7,682 nucleotides of DNA from JBFJWU01 sp041623475 [NCBI: bacterium]. GTDB taxonomy: Bacteria; J088. The notes below the pieces were generated by a model that saw nothing but the letters and a program-made list of their open reading frames with translations, did not search any database and had not been told where the DNA came from. Numbering within the stretch: the first letter of the stretch is position 1; each line of letters begins with the position of its first letter. The stretch is from the NCBI GenBank assembly GCA_041623475.1, contig JBFJWU010000156.1:1-7682 (forward strand), read 5' to 3'. Positions 1-6,239 of this stretch are shown here, in pieces. The position numbers and the translations under genes were made by a program.

Positions 1-220
1 CGACGACGATAAAAAACGGCATGACAAAGCGCGGGTCGCCGTCATTCAGGAGTCCAAAGGCGGCACCACGGTTTCGTGCGTGGACAATATTGAAAAAACC
101 GTCTATCGCGGAAAAACCGCCGCGATAGGGGATTTGCTCAATGATCATTTGCTTGGTGGCCAGGTCAGCAAGCATCAGGACAACGGCCGTTCCGGCAAAC
201 CAGACGTATTTTCGATCCAC
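1..220 (-). CDS. lspA: Lipoprotein signal peptidase (signal peptidase II), 5' part only
   Basis: Signal peptidase II is an inner-membrane aspartyl protease that removes the signal peptide from diacylglyceryl-modified prolipoproteins. The reading frame starts at GTG (220-218), two bases after the ileS stop, and runs off the left edge after 73 codons, so about half of a usual 160-170 aa protein is visible. What can be seen: a hydrophobic first segment at residues 6-19, then DLATK at 20-24 (family pattern DQxTK), then NIVHARNRGAAFG around residues 49-61, a hallmark of LspA. A second membrane segment begins at the edge (FVMPFFIVV). The two catalytic aspartates of the family lie in the C-terminal half and are outside the window, so activity cannot be judged. 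There is no strong Shine-Dalgarno site before the GTG. With the 2-nt gap, translation is probably coupled to ileS. Identification rests on the motifs plus the classic ileS-lspA order. Confidence 0.93.
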   Translation of the reverse strand, partial: MDRKYVWFAGTAVVLMLADLATKQMIIEQIPYRGGFSAIDGFFNIVHARNRGAAFGLLNDGDPRFVMPFFIVV

Positions 221-222
221 GT

Positions 223-2997
223 TCAGCCCAGTTCCGTCAACGTGTCTGTACAACGATGGCAGATCTCGTCGCTACCCTCGCGGGCACCGACTTCTGGATG
301 AATCTGCCAGCAACGGTCACACTTTTTCCCTTTTGGTTCGACAACCTGGGCCTGCAACAGTTCCCAACCGGTGGCGGACAGGCCGTCAGCTCCCCAGTCA
401 CATAACTCGACCTGGCTGACAATAAACCATTCCGGCAGGAAGTCCCGGTTGGCCTGCAGCAGTTCGACAATTGGGCCGTTTCCAGCCAGTCGAACCCGGG
501 CATCCAGGCTGTGGCCGATCTGTTTGTCGGTCCGGGCTTTTTCCAGCAGTCCAAGGACCTCGCCGCGGGCCTGGATCAACCATTCCCAGTCCCGTCGCGT
601 GGATTCGCCCAGCGCGAGCGCTGGCGGGGCCGCGATCCGTCCTTTGAACACAGAATCGGGACGCTCGCCGGGCAGATGTCCCCAGACTTCCTCTGCGGTA
701 AAACTGAGAATCGGTGCCAGCAACAGGCATAGATTCTCTGCCAGGTCATACAGGACCGTCTGGGCGGACCGCCGTTTTTTGCTGTTGGGCGCGGCCGTGT
801 ACAGTCGGTCCTTGGCTACGTCCATATACAGCGCGCTCAGGTCAACGGAAAAGAAGTGGGCAATGCGCTGGTAGATCGCGTGATACTGATGGTCGTCGTA
901 ATGACGAATGAGTTCGCGTCGCAGGTCGTTCAAACGATGGACCATCCAGACGTCAACAGGCTCCATGGCATCCAGTGGAACCCAGTCAGCTGCGGGATCA
1001 AAGTCATGGATGTTGCCCAGCATGAACCTGAATGTGTTGCGCACACGACGGTATGTGTCGATGACGCGCTTGAGGATTTCCTGTGAGATCCGATTGTCAT
1101 CTTCGTAGTGTTCGCTTGACACCCAAAGGCGAAGGATTTCTGCGCCGTAGTCACGGATGATTTCCTGGGGACCGATGACATTGCCGCCCGTCTTGGACAT
1201 CTTGCGGCCGTCGCCGTCAACCACGAATCCGTGTGTCAAGACACCCTTGAACGGGGCCGAGCCGGTCAGCGCAACCCCCAGCAGCAGGCTGGATTGAAAC
1301 CAGCCACGATGCTGGTCACTGCCCTCCAGGTACAGGTCAACCGGAGTTTGCAGCTGCGGGTCGCGGTCACATACAGCGGCCCAACTGATACCACTGTCAA
1401 ACCAGACATCAAGGATGTCGGTTTCGCGGTGGAAATCGGTTCCGCCACAGTCCCCACAGGAAAACCCGTCCGGCAGGAACGAGTCAATCGGGTCTTCAAA
1501 CCACGCGTCAGCGCCTTTTTCTTCAAACCGGTCCGCGACCGCGCGCATGATATCGCCGTCCAGTGCCGGTGTGTTGCAGGACGTGCAGTATGCGACGGCA
1601 ATGGGAACGCCCCATCGTCGTTGGCGACTGATGCACCAGTCCGGTCGGTTCTCGACCATCGCCGTGATCCGGTTCTCGCCGTAATCAGGCGTCCAGCGGG
1701 TTTGCTGGATCGATTGCAATGCGGATTGCCGAAGGTTGTCGTGGCTCATCGTGATGAACCACTGGTCCGTCGCGCGAAAAATGATCGGTTTCTTGCAACG
1801 CCAGCAGTGGGGGTAGCTGTGGTGAAGCTCGGAATGGTAGACCATCCGGCCCCGGTTTTCGAGGTCGGCAACGATGATCGGGTTTGCAGCCCAGACTTTT
1901 TCACCAGGAGCAATTGGGGTATCGACGAATCGGCCGGCGTTGTCGACCGGCGTTTCCACAGGTAGTCCCAGCTGCAGCCCAAGCGCGTAGTCGTCCTGAC
2001 CGTGTCCCGGGGCTATGTGGACCAGCCCCGTGCCCGTATCCAGCTCGACAAAACCAGCGGCGGCACTGATTCCGGGTGTCTCGGCATAAGGGCGGACGGG
2101 ATGCAGTCCGTCCAGTTTCGATCCCGGAAACCGGCCCAGTTCATTACCAAGGTTCAAATCTTCGGCCAGTAGTTTGGCGCGGTCTGCAGCCAGGACCAGG
2201 GGGCCGCCCGGAGCGTCAACGACGACATATTCGGCGTCGGCCTTGAAGGCGACTGCCTGGTTAGCGGGAAGGGTCCAGGGGGTCGTCGTCCAGATCAACA
2301 GGGATACGTCATCGCGATCTACACCCAGGCCCGCAGCCTCGTCGCGGGGAATCGGGAAGCGCACATAGATACTGGGACTGACATGGTCGGCGTACTCGAC
2401 TTCGGCCTCGGCCAGGGCTGTACGACAGGTCAGGCACCAATGGACGGGTTTGTGCCGTCGTTGGACGTAGCCGCGATCAACCAGATCTGCCAGGCGGCGT
2501 AACGTTTCCGCCTCGTAACTGAAGTCCATTGTCAGGTAGTGGTTATCCCAGTCCCCGAGAATGCCAAGGCGCTTGAATCCGTGTTTCTGGGCATCGACAA
2601 ACTTGTCTGCGTACTGCCGACACTCACGGCGAAATTCCGCATCGGTCATGTCGCGAATCTTCTTGCCAAGTTTCTTTGCGACCTGGGTTTCGATTGGCAA
2701 GCCGTGGCAGTCCCAGCCTGGAATGTAGGGAACCCGATTGCCACGGAGTGCCTGGTACTTGATCACAATGTCTTTCAGCGTCTTGTTGAGCGCGTGGCCG
2801 ATATGGATGTCCCCGTTTGCATAGGGCGGGCCATCGTGAAGAACATAGGCACGTTCTCGCTCTGTCGACTGCCAGTCGCTGTAGGGATCTGTTTTCTGCC
2901 AGTGTTCCAGAATTTCCGGTTCGCGCTCGGGCAGGTTAGCCCGCATCGGAAACTCGGTCTGCGGCAGGTTCAGCGTTTCTTTCCAGTCTTTGGTCAT
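223..2997 (-). CDS. ileS: Isoleucine--tRNA ligase
   Basis: Cytoplasmic class I aminoacyl-tRNA synthetase that charges tRNA-Ile with isoleucine and edits mischarged valine. The protein is 924 aa, close to the E. coli enzyme (938 aa). Visible elements in order: HIGH at 65-68; GWDCHGLPIE at 94-103; CP1 editing domain with TTTPWTLPANQ near 237-247 and GHGQDDY at 331-337, which holds the editing aspartate; WCISRQRRWG at 454-463; DVWFDSG at 530-536; the second signature as KMSKT at 599-603, where KMSKS is usual; then the helical anticodon-binding region. A C-terminal zinc site has Cys893/Cys896 (CDRCW) and Cys913/Cys916 (CHRC), typical of the bacterial, E. coli-like form. The ATG at 2997 is chosen because GAGG (3010-3007) lies 9 nt upstream and the N-terminus DWKETLNLPQTEFPMRANLP matches the family. 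The frame stays open 112 codons further upstream, but only across the DAHP synthase gene. Second gene of the operon. Confidence 0.98.
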   Translation of the reverse strand: MTKDWKETLNLPQTEFPMRANLPEREPEILEHWQKTDPYSDWQSTERERAYVLHDGPPYANGDIHIGHALNKTLKDIVIKYQALRGNRVPYIPGWDCHGLPIETQVAKKLGKKIRDMTDAEFRRECRQYADKFVDAQKHGFKRLGILGDWDNHYLTMDFSYEAETLRRLADLVDRGYVQRRHKPVHWCLTCRTALAEAEVEYADHVSPSIYVRFPIPRDEAAGLGVDRDDVSLLIWTTTPWTLPANQAVAFKADAEYVVVDAPGGPLVLAADRAKLLAEDLNLGNELGRFPGSKLDGLHPVRPYAETPGISAAAGFVELDTGTGLVHIAPGHGQDDYALGLQLGLPVETPVDNAGRFVDTPIAPGEKVWAANPIIVADLENRGRMVYHSELHHSYPHCWRCKKPIIFRATDQWFITMSHDNLRQSALQSIQQTRWTPDYGENRITAMVENRPDWCISRQRRWGVPIAVAYCTSCNTPALDGDIMRAVADRFEEKGADAWFEDPIDSFLPDGFSCGDCGGTDFHRETDILDVWFDSGISWAAVCDRDPQLQTPVDLYLEGSDQHRGWFQSSLLLGVALTGSAPFKGVLTHGFVVDGDGRKMSKTGGNVIGPQEIIRDYGAEILRLWVSSEHYEDDNRISQEILKRVIDTYRRVRNTFRFMLGNIHDFDPAADWVPLDAMEPVDVWMVHRLNDLRRELIRHYDDHQYHAIYQRIAHFFSVDLSALYMDVAKDRLYTAAPNSKKRRSAQTVLYDLAENLCLLLAPILSFTAEEVWGHLPGERPDSVFKGRIAAPPALALGESTRRDWEWLIQARGEVLGLLEKARTDKQIGHSLDARVRLAGNGPIVELLQANRDFLPEWFIVSQVELCDWGADGLSATGWELLQAQVVEPKGKKCDRCWQIHPEVGAREGSDEICHRCTDTLTELG

Positions 2998-3006
2998 CGG
3001 TATGTG

Positions 3007-3010
3007 CCTC
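3007..3010 (-). promoter_or_regulatory. Ribosome-binding site of ileS overlapping the upstream stop codon
   Basis: GAGG on the minus strand lies 9 nt before the ileS ATG and shares bases with the TGA stop of the DAHP synthase gene (TGAGG). It fixes the start at 2997 rather than further upstream in the long open frame. It suggests that ribosomes ending on the first gene help initiation of ileS. Confidence 0.75.
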
Positions 3011-4040
3011 AGGACCCCGCGGCAATACGGCGGTTGACTGCGGTTGCAACCGGACGCATGGAGTCCATGGTCTCGGTCCACAGGTCGAAATCCATGGATT
3101 GGGCGCCGTCGCTCCAGGCGTGGGGTGGGTCCGGGTGGATTTCCAGCATGATGGCATCGGCGCCGGTTGCGACCGATGCACGAGCCAGCGGTGGAATAAA
3201 GCGGGTGACGCCAACACCGTGGCTGGGATCGACACAGATTGGCAAGTGGGTCCATTCCCTGAGTACCGGTACGGCATTCAGGTCCAGCGTGTTGCGCGTC
3301 GCAGTTTCGAACGTACGAATGCCGCGTTCGCACAGAACCACATTGGGATTGCCACCTGCCAGGATATATTCACCGGCCAGGACAAATTCTTTGAGGGTCG
3401 TGGACATACCGCGCTTCAGCAATACCGGGGTCTTGGTCTGCCCAACTTCGCGCAGTAATGCGTAATTCTGGACGTTCCGGGCACCAATCTGGAACATGTC
3501 TGTGTATTTACCCACCAGCTCGACACTGTAGGGGTCCATGACTTCGGTGACCACTGGCAGGCCGGTTTCGGTACGTGCGGTCGCCAGCAGCTTGAGGCCG
3601 TCTTCGGCCAGCCCCTGGAATGCGTATGGTGATGTTCTTGGTTTGAACGCACCGCCACGCAACATACGACCACCTGCTGCCTTGACCGCTCGCGCCGAAG
3701 ATATGATCTGCTCTTCGTCTTCGACGCTGCACGGACCGGCCATGACAATCACTTCTTCGCCACCGATCACAACATTTTCGCCAACAGGAACCTTGCTTGT
3801 TTCATCCGCACCGTCCCTGCTGGCCAGTTTGTAATCCTGGAGGACCGGCATGACCTTGTCGACACCGTCAAGGGTCGCGAACAGGTCGTGGTCACCCTTT
3901 TCGCGCTCGTCGCCGATACAGGCGATAACGGTTCGTTCCACACCATTCAGGCGCCGCGGGTCGAGGCCGCTTTCTTCGACGGCACGAACAACCGTTTGAA
4001 TCTGGTCTTCGGACGCACCTTTTTTAAGGACGATAATCAT
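3009..4040 (-). CDS. aroF: 3-deoxy-7-phosphoheptulonate (DAHP) synthase, type I-beta with N-terminal ferredoxin-like domain
   Basis: Condenses phosphoenolpyruvate and erythrose 4-phosphate to DAHP, the first committed step of the shikimate pathway to aromatic amino acids, in the cytoplasm. Length is 343 aa. Residues 1 to about 70 (MIIVLKKGASEDQIQ...) look like the ferredoxin-like regulatory domain of Thermotoga maritima-type enzymes, which mediates Tyr/Phe inhibition there. The TIM-barrel follows: AGPCSVE at 101-107, KPRTSPYAFQG at 133-143, DMFQIGARNVQN at 181-192, LLKRGMS at 207-213, DPSHG at 271-275 and EIHPDPPHAWSDGAQS near 300-315. The metal ligands expected from the T. maritima enzyme are all present as Cys104, His274, Glu300 and Asp311. 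The ATG at 4040 is chosen because GGAG lies 6 nt upstream and the family begins MIIVLKKG; an ATG 21 codons earlier adds an unrelated extension. First gene of the operon, 11 nt before ileS. The symbol aroF follows the common naming of this subfamily and does not imply orthology to E. coli AroF, which is type I-alpha. Confidence 0.95.
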   Translation of the reverse strand: MIIVLKKGASEDQIQTVVRAVEESGLDPRRLNGVERTVIACIGDEREKGDHDLFATLDGVDKVMPVLQDYKLASRDGADETSKVPVGENVVIGGEEVIVMAGPCSVEDEEQIISSARAVKAAGGRMLRGGAFKPRTSPYAFQGLAEDGLKLLATARTETGLPVVTEVMDPYSVELVGKYTDMFQIGARNVQNYALLREVGQTKTPVLLKRGMSTTLKEFVLAGEYILAGGNPNVVLCERGIRTFETATRNTLDLNAVPVLREWTHLPICVDPSHGVGVTRFIPPLARASVATGADAIMLEIHPDPPHAWSDGAQSMDFDLWTETMDSMRPVATAVNRRIAAGS

Positions 4041-4046
4041 AGCTGG

Positions 4047-4050
4047 CTCC
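4047..4050 (-). promoter_or_regulatory. Ribosome-binding site of the DAHP synthase gene
   Basis: GGAG on the minus strand, 6 nt before the ATG at 4040. It decides between this start and the ATG at 4103 in the same frame, which would add 21 residues that do not resemble the family. Confidence 0.7.
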
Positions 4051-4066
4051 GTGTCATTTTGGGAAC

Positions 4067-4079
4067 GCCGCGACGCGGC
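4067..4079 (-). other. Small GC-rich hairpin in the DAHP synthase leader
   Basis: GCCGC-GTC-GCGGC is a perfect 5-bp stem with a 3-nt loop, located 27-39 nt upstream of the DAHP synthase start and inside the predicted 5' untranslated region. No T tract follows it, so it is not an intrinsic terminator. It may be fortuitous in GC-rich DNA; a weak role in leader structure is possible. Confidence 0.3.
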
Positions 4080-4091
4080 AGCGAAATAAAG

Positions 4092-4100
4092 ATTGTAGCA
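4092..4100 (-). promoter_or_regulatory. Probable extended -10 promoter for the DAHP synthase-ileS-lspA operon
   Basis: On the minus strand TGC-TACAAT (4100 to 4092) matches the sigma-70 extended -10 pattern TGn-TATAAT with one mismatch. It would start transcription near 4085, about 45 nt upstream of the ATG. I see no good TTGACA-like -35 at 16-18 bp spacing, which is tolerated by extended -10 promoters. It lies at the head of the operon, where a promoter is needed. Confidence 0.5.
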
Positions 4101-4109
4101 CATCGGCGG

Positions 4110-4138
4110 TTCCGAATACCTGACATATGTGGTCGGAA
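4110..4138. promoter_or_regulatory. Inverted repeat in the divergent intergenic region, candidate operator
   Basis: TTCCGA (4110-4115) and TCGGAA (4133-4138) form a perfect 6-bp inverted repeat with a 17-nt spacer. The spacer contains an 8-bp palindrome ACATATGT (4123-4130), which is not exactly at the centre. The element sits between the two outward-facing -10 elements, where a regulator could reach both promoters. No regulator gene is adjacent and the family of a binder cannot be told. A chance occurrence is possible. Confidence 0.25.
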
Positions 4139-4169
4139 ATCGTCAAAAAACACCGTAACTGCAGGGCTT

Positions 4170-4178
4170 TGCTACAAT
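4170..4178 (+). promoter_or_regulatory. Probable extended -10 promoter for the alpha/beta hydrolase gene
   Basis: TGC-TACAAT fits the extended -10 pattern and lies 30 nt upstream of the start codon, giving a short leader with transcription from about 4185. The core GCTACAAT is identical to that of the opposing promoter on the minus strand. No convincing -35 hexamer is visible. Confidence 0.5.
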
Positions 4179-4193
4179 GAGCGGGATTCATCC

Positions 4194-4198
4194 GGAGG
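4194..4198 (+). promoter_or_regulatory. Ribosome-binding site of the alpha/beta hydrolase gene
   Basis: A full GGAGG lies 10 nt before the ATG at 4209. It rejects the much longer open frame that begins at 3888 inside the opposite-strand DAHP synthase gene. Confidence 0.8.
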
Positions 4199-4208
4199 CC
4201 GGTTAATC

Positions 4209-5021
4209 ATGACAGGAATTGCTGAAATCAGGACAGCCGACGGGCTGAGATTGCCGGTAGACGATGCGGGCGATGGCCCGGTTGTTGTGCTGGTCCATGG
4301 CCTGGGCCTGAGTCGAGCCAATTGGCAGGTCCATACGGCGGGCTTGCGGCAGGCCGGATTTCGGACCATATGCTATGACCAGCGGGGGTTCGGTGATGCG
4401 GACGCGCCGTCCGGACCCTATCCGATGAGCCAGTTGGCGGCCGATCTGGAACTGCTGCTGGTCCAGGTGGACGCGCCGGTCCATCTGGTCGGCCACTCGC
4501 TGGGCGGTATGGTTTGCCAGACTGTTGCTGTTAACAATCCAGACCGGATCAAGTCGTTGACACTTGTTGGTACCAGTGCACATATTGGCGAACGTGCCAG
4601 TAAATACGCCGAAGGCATCGCCAAGCTGGCAGAGTTCGGCTTTGACAATGCCGTTGCCGACACGGCGTTAAAGGAAGAAATCGAAGGTTACCTGGCGATC
4701 GGTTTCCCGTTTGGTCCGCCGCCAATCGAGATTTTCCGCAAGGGGCTGGAAGAGCCCAACCCGTCACACGCACACGCCTGGCGAACGATGATCGGATTCA
4801 GCATTAAGGATGGTATAAAGGCGTTTGCTCGCCCCGTGCTGGTGGCCCACGGTGAGTTGGACAATTGGATTCCCTATGGCTGTGGGCAGTGGTTGGCCAA
4901 TCATGTACCCGGCGCCAGGTGGCATTCTTTTCCGCAAACCGGTCATTTTCCCCATTTGAAATACAAACAGGAATTTGGCGAATTGCTGTTGGATTTCCTG
5001 CAGTCCGGCGAACGTCCCTGA
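4209..5021 (+). CDS. Alpha/beta-fold hydrolase, substrate unknown
   Basis: Predicted soluble serine hydrolase of 270 aa, the usual size for this superfamily. Visible elements: strand and oxyanion loop VVVLVHGLGLSRANW at 25-39; CYDQRGFGDADAP at 55-67; nucleophile elbow GHSLGG at 95-100 with Ser97; acid residue Asp218 in HGELDNWIP; catalytic His246 in TGHFPHL. The triad is therefore complete. A cap region of about 75 residues (125-200) separates strands 6 and 7. Overall it resembles the large group that includes 3-oxoadipate enol-lactonase (PcaD), carboxylesterases and C-C bond hydrolases, and I cannot tell which reaction it runs. No signal peptide is seen, so it acts in the cytoplasm. The start is fixed by GGAGG 10 nt upstream. 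It diverges from the DAHP synthase operon and probably has its own promoter. The next gene follows after 151 bp, so an operon with it is uncertain. Confidence 0.9.
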   Translation: MTGIAEIRTADGLRLPVDDAGDGPVVVLVHGLGLSRANWQVHTAGLRQAGFRTICYDQRGFGDADAPSGPYPMSQLAADLELLLVQVDAPVHLVGHSLGGMVCQTVAVNNPDRIKSLTLVGTSAHIGERASKYAEGIAKLAEFGFDNAVADTALKEEIEGYLAIGFPFGPPPIEIFRKGLEEPNPSHAHAWRTMIGFSIKDGIKAFARPVLVAHGELDNWIPYGCGQWLANHVPGARWHSFPQTGHFPHLKYKQEFGELLLDFLQSGERP

Positions 5022-5172
5022 TCGGCAAGGGCGTTTGAAAAAGGCGTCCGTTTGATTCAGAATAAGGAAGTTCGTCCTGAATTGTTGTTCAGTGATTGGC
5101 TTTGGTCATCACGCAGACGGCGAACCGCCCGACAATTAATTTCAATGTTGAAGACAAACCAAGGAGAGTGCT
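5022..5172. other. Intergenic region between hydrolase and CitE-like gene
   Basis: These 151 bp contain no credible gene and no clear terminator with a T tract. Short inverted copies of one motif occur: ATTCAG (5055-5060), CTGAAT (5077-5082) and TTCAG (5088-5092). CTGAA and TTCAG form a 5-bp hairpin with a 6-nt loop at 5077-5092. A GGCG-AAC-CGCC hairpin lies at 5119-5129. The stretch around 5133-5150 is AT-richer and could hold a promoter, but I cannot assign -35 and -10 boxes. Confidence 0.4.
5161..5166 (+). promoter_or_regulatory. Ribosome-binding site supporting a GTG start
   Basis: AAGGAG lies 6 nt before the GTG at 5173. This is the best Shine-Dalgarno match in the window and supports the GTG as the start of the CitE-like gene. 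Confidence 0.85.
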
Positions 5173-6168
5173 GTGAGCGCCAAGGTTCATCCACGCGATG
5201 CGCTGTTTGAAGGAGAATCCCCATTCCCGGTCATCCCGTCCTGCGAGCATTTCGCAGGATCGGAAAAGCTGATCGGTAAAGCGCTGGAGTTGCAGGGCAA
5301 GCTGGGCCCGATTTTCGATATCACCTGTGATTGCGAGGACGGTGCTCCGACTGGCCAGGAAAAAGAACACGCTGAAATGATTGTCCGTGTGCTCAGCAGC
5401 GATGCCAACCAGCACAATATGGCCGGTGTCCGAATTCACGATTACACGCACAGCGCGTTCTGGAAGCAGGATGTCGATATTATTGTGGACGGGATCGGCG
5501 ACCGCGTCAGTTACCTGACCATTCCCAAGCCGACAGCCGCGGACCAGGTCAAAGAAATGATCGAATACATCCAGGAACGTGCCAGCAAGGCGGGTCTGGA
5601 TCGGGAGATTCCAATCCATGTCCTGATTGAGACACACGGGGCATTGGCCGATGCATTCGAGATCGCGGCGTTGCCGTGGATGCAGGTCCTTGACTTTGGT
5701 TTGATGGATTTTGTCTCTGGTCATCACGGTGCAGTGCCAGCCAGTTGTATGCGCAGTCCGGGGCAATTCGACCATCGTCTGATTTCCCGAGCCAAATCAA
5801 CGGTTGTTGCCGCGGCTCTGGCCAACGGCGTTGTTCCGGCCCACAATGTGACGTTGGACCTGAAGAACACCTATGCGACCCACGCCGATGCCAGTCGGGC
5901 GCGCAATGAATTTGGGTTCCTGCGGATGTGGAGCATCTACCCGCTGCAGATCCAGCCGATCGTCGATGCGATGAAACCCGATTTCAGTGAAGTTGTTGAT
6001 GGCAGCAATATCCTGATCGCCGCCCAGGATGCTGACTGGGGACCGATCCAGTATCAGGGCGAGCTGCACGATCGTGCGACTTATCGGTATTTCTGGGAAC
6101 TGGTGCAACGTGCCCATGTCAGTGGCATGGAGGTACCGGAAGACGCGCAAAACCGGTTCTTTTCGTAA
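5173..6168 (+). CDS. HpcH/HpaI aldolase / citrate lyase beta family protein (malyl-CoA lyase-like)
   Basis: Predicted cytoplasmic, metal-dependent C-C lyase of the CitE/malyl-CoA lyase superfamily, 331 aa. Members cleave or form acyl-CoA thioesters such as malyl-CoA, beta-methylmalyl-CoA or citramalyl-CoA, some act as malyl-CoA thioesterases, and many are uncharacterised. Visible: FPVIPSCEHFAGSEKLIGKA at 18-37; DITCDCEDGAP at 49-59; VRIHD at 86-90, with the substrate-binding arginine; VLIETHGAL at 150-158, with Glu153 as likely Mg2+ ligand; LDFGLMDFVSGHHGA at 173-187, with Asp174 or Asp179 as second ligand; and a conserved tail, AAQDADWGPIQYQGELHDRAT. It begins with GTG behind AAGGAG at 6-nt spacing and ends 24 bp before a strong terminator hairpin. 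From memory, close relatives are frequent in Burkholderiales and some Gammaproteobacteria, usually annotated only as aldolase/citrate lyase family. The true substrate cannot be read from the sequence. Assigning it to mcl or citE would be over-calling. Confidence 0.92.
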   Translation: MSAKVHPRDALFEGESPFPVIPSCEHFAGSEKLIGKALELQGKLGPIFDITCDCEDGAPTGQEKEHAEMIVRVLSSDANQHNMAGVRIHDYTHSAFWKQDVDIIVDGIGDRVSYLTIPKPTAADQVKEMIEYIQERASKAGLDREIPIHVLIETHGALADAFEIAALPWMQVLDFGLMDFVSGHHGAVPASCMRSPGQFDHRLISRAKSTVVAAALANGVVPAHNVTLDLKNTYATHADASRARNEFGFLRMWSIYPLQIQPIVDAMKPDFSEVVDGSNILIAAQDADWGPIQYQGELHDRATYRYFWELVQRAHVSGMEVPEDAQNRFFS

Positions 6169-6192
6169 CGCAGTAATATTTGCCTGATTTCC

Positions 6193-6226
6193 AAAAAGGG
6201 GTGGCTGGAACTGGCCACCCCTTTTT
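6193..6226. terminator. Rho-independent terminator, symmetric and possibly bidirectional
   Basis: A perfect 13-bp inverted repeat: AAAAAGGGGTGGC (6193-6205) and GCCACCCCTTTTT (6214-6226), with an 8-nt loop. On the plus strand a GC-rich stem is followed by five T, ending the CitE-like transcript 24 bp after its stop codon. The five A on the left give the same structure on the minus strand, so it can also stop opposing transcription. It separates the lyase gene from the P450 gene. Confidence 0.92.
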
Positions 6227-6239
6227 CTGTGCCCGGATT

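Noticed and set aside
1231-1965. 244-codon plus-strand open frame antisense to ileS
   Set aside because: The opposite strand encodes conserved IleS motifs throughout. The translated antisense product has no family features.
2998-3333. 112-codon upstream extension of the ileS reading frame
   Set aside because: It lies entirely within the DAHP synthase coding region apart from the 11-nt gap, does not resemble an IleS N-terminus, and the ATG at 2997 has a Shine-Dalgarno site and a family-like start.
2539-3465. 308-codon plus-strand open frame over ileS and the DAHP synthase gene
   Set aside because: It is antisense to two certain genes, spans their junction, shows no recognisable domain and has no good ribosome-binding site. 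It is a by-product of GC-rich codon use.
4041-4100. Possible leader peptide or attenuator for aromatic amino acids before the DAHP synthase gene
   Set aside because: There is no short open frame rich in Phe, Tyr or Trp codons, and the only hairpin (4067-4079) lacks a T tract.
3888-4208. 107-codon upstream extension of the alpha/beta hydrolase frame
   Set aside because: It overlaps the start of the divergent DAHP synthase gene and both promoters. The GGAGG at 4194-4198 and the family-like N-terminus support the ATG at 4209.
5096-5114. Possible sigma-54 promoter (TTGGC followed by CACGC) before the CitE-like gene
   Set aside because: The GG-to-GC spacing is 13 nt instead of the required 10, so it does not fit the -24/-12 pattern.
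5089-5775. 228-codon minus-strand open frame over the CitE-like gene
   Set aside because: It is antisense to a well-conserved protein, has no motif of its own, and has no promoter or ribosome-binding site at its start.
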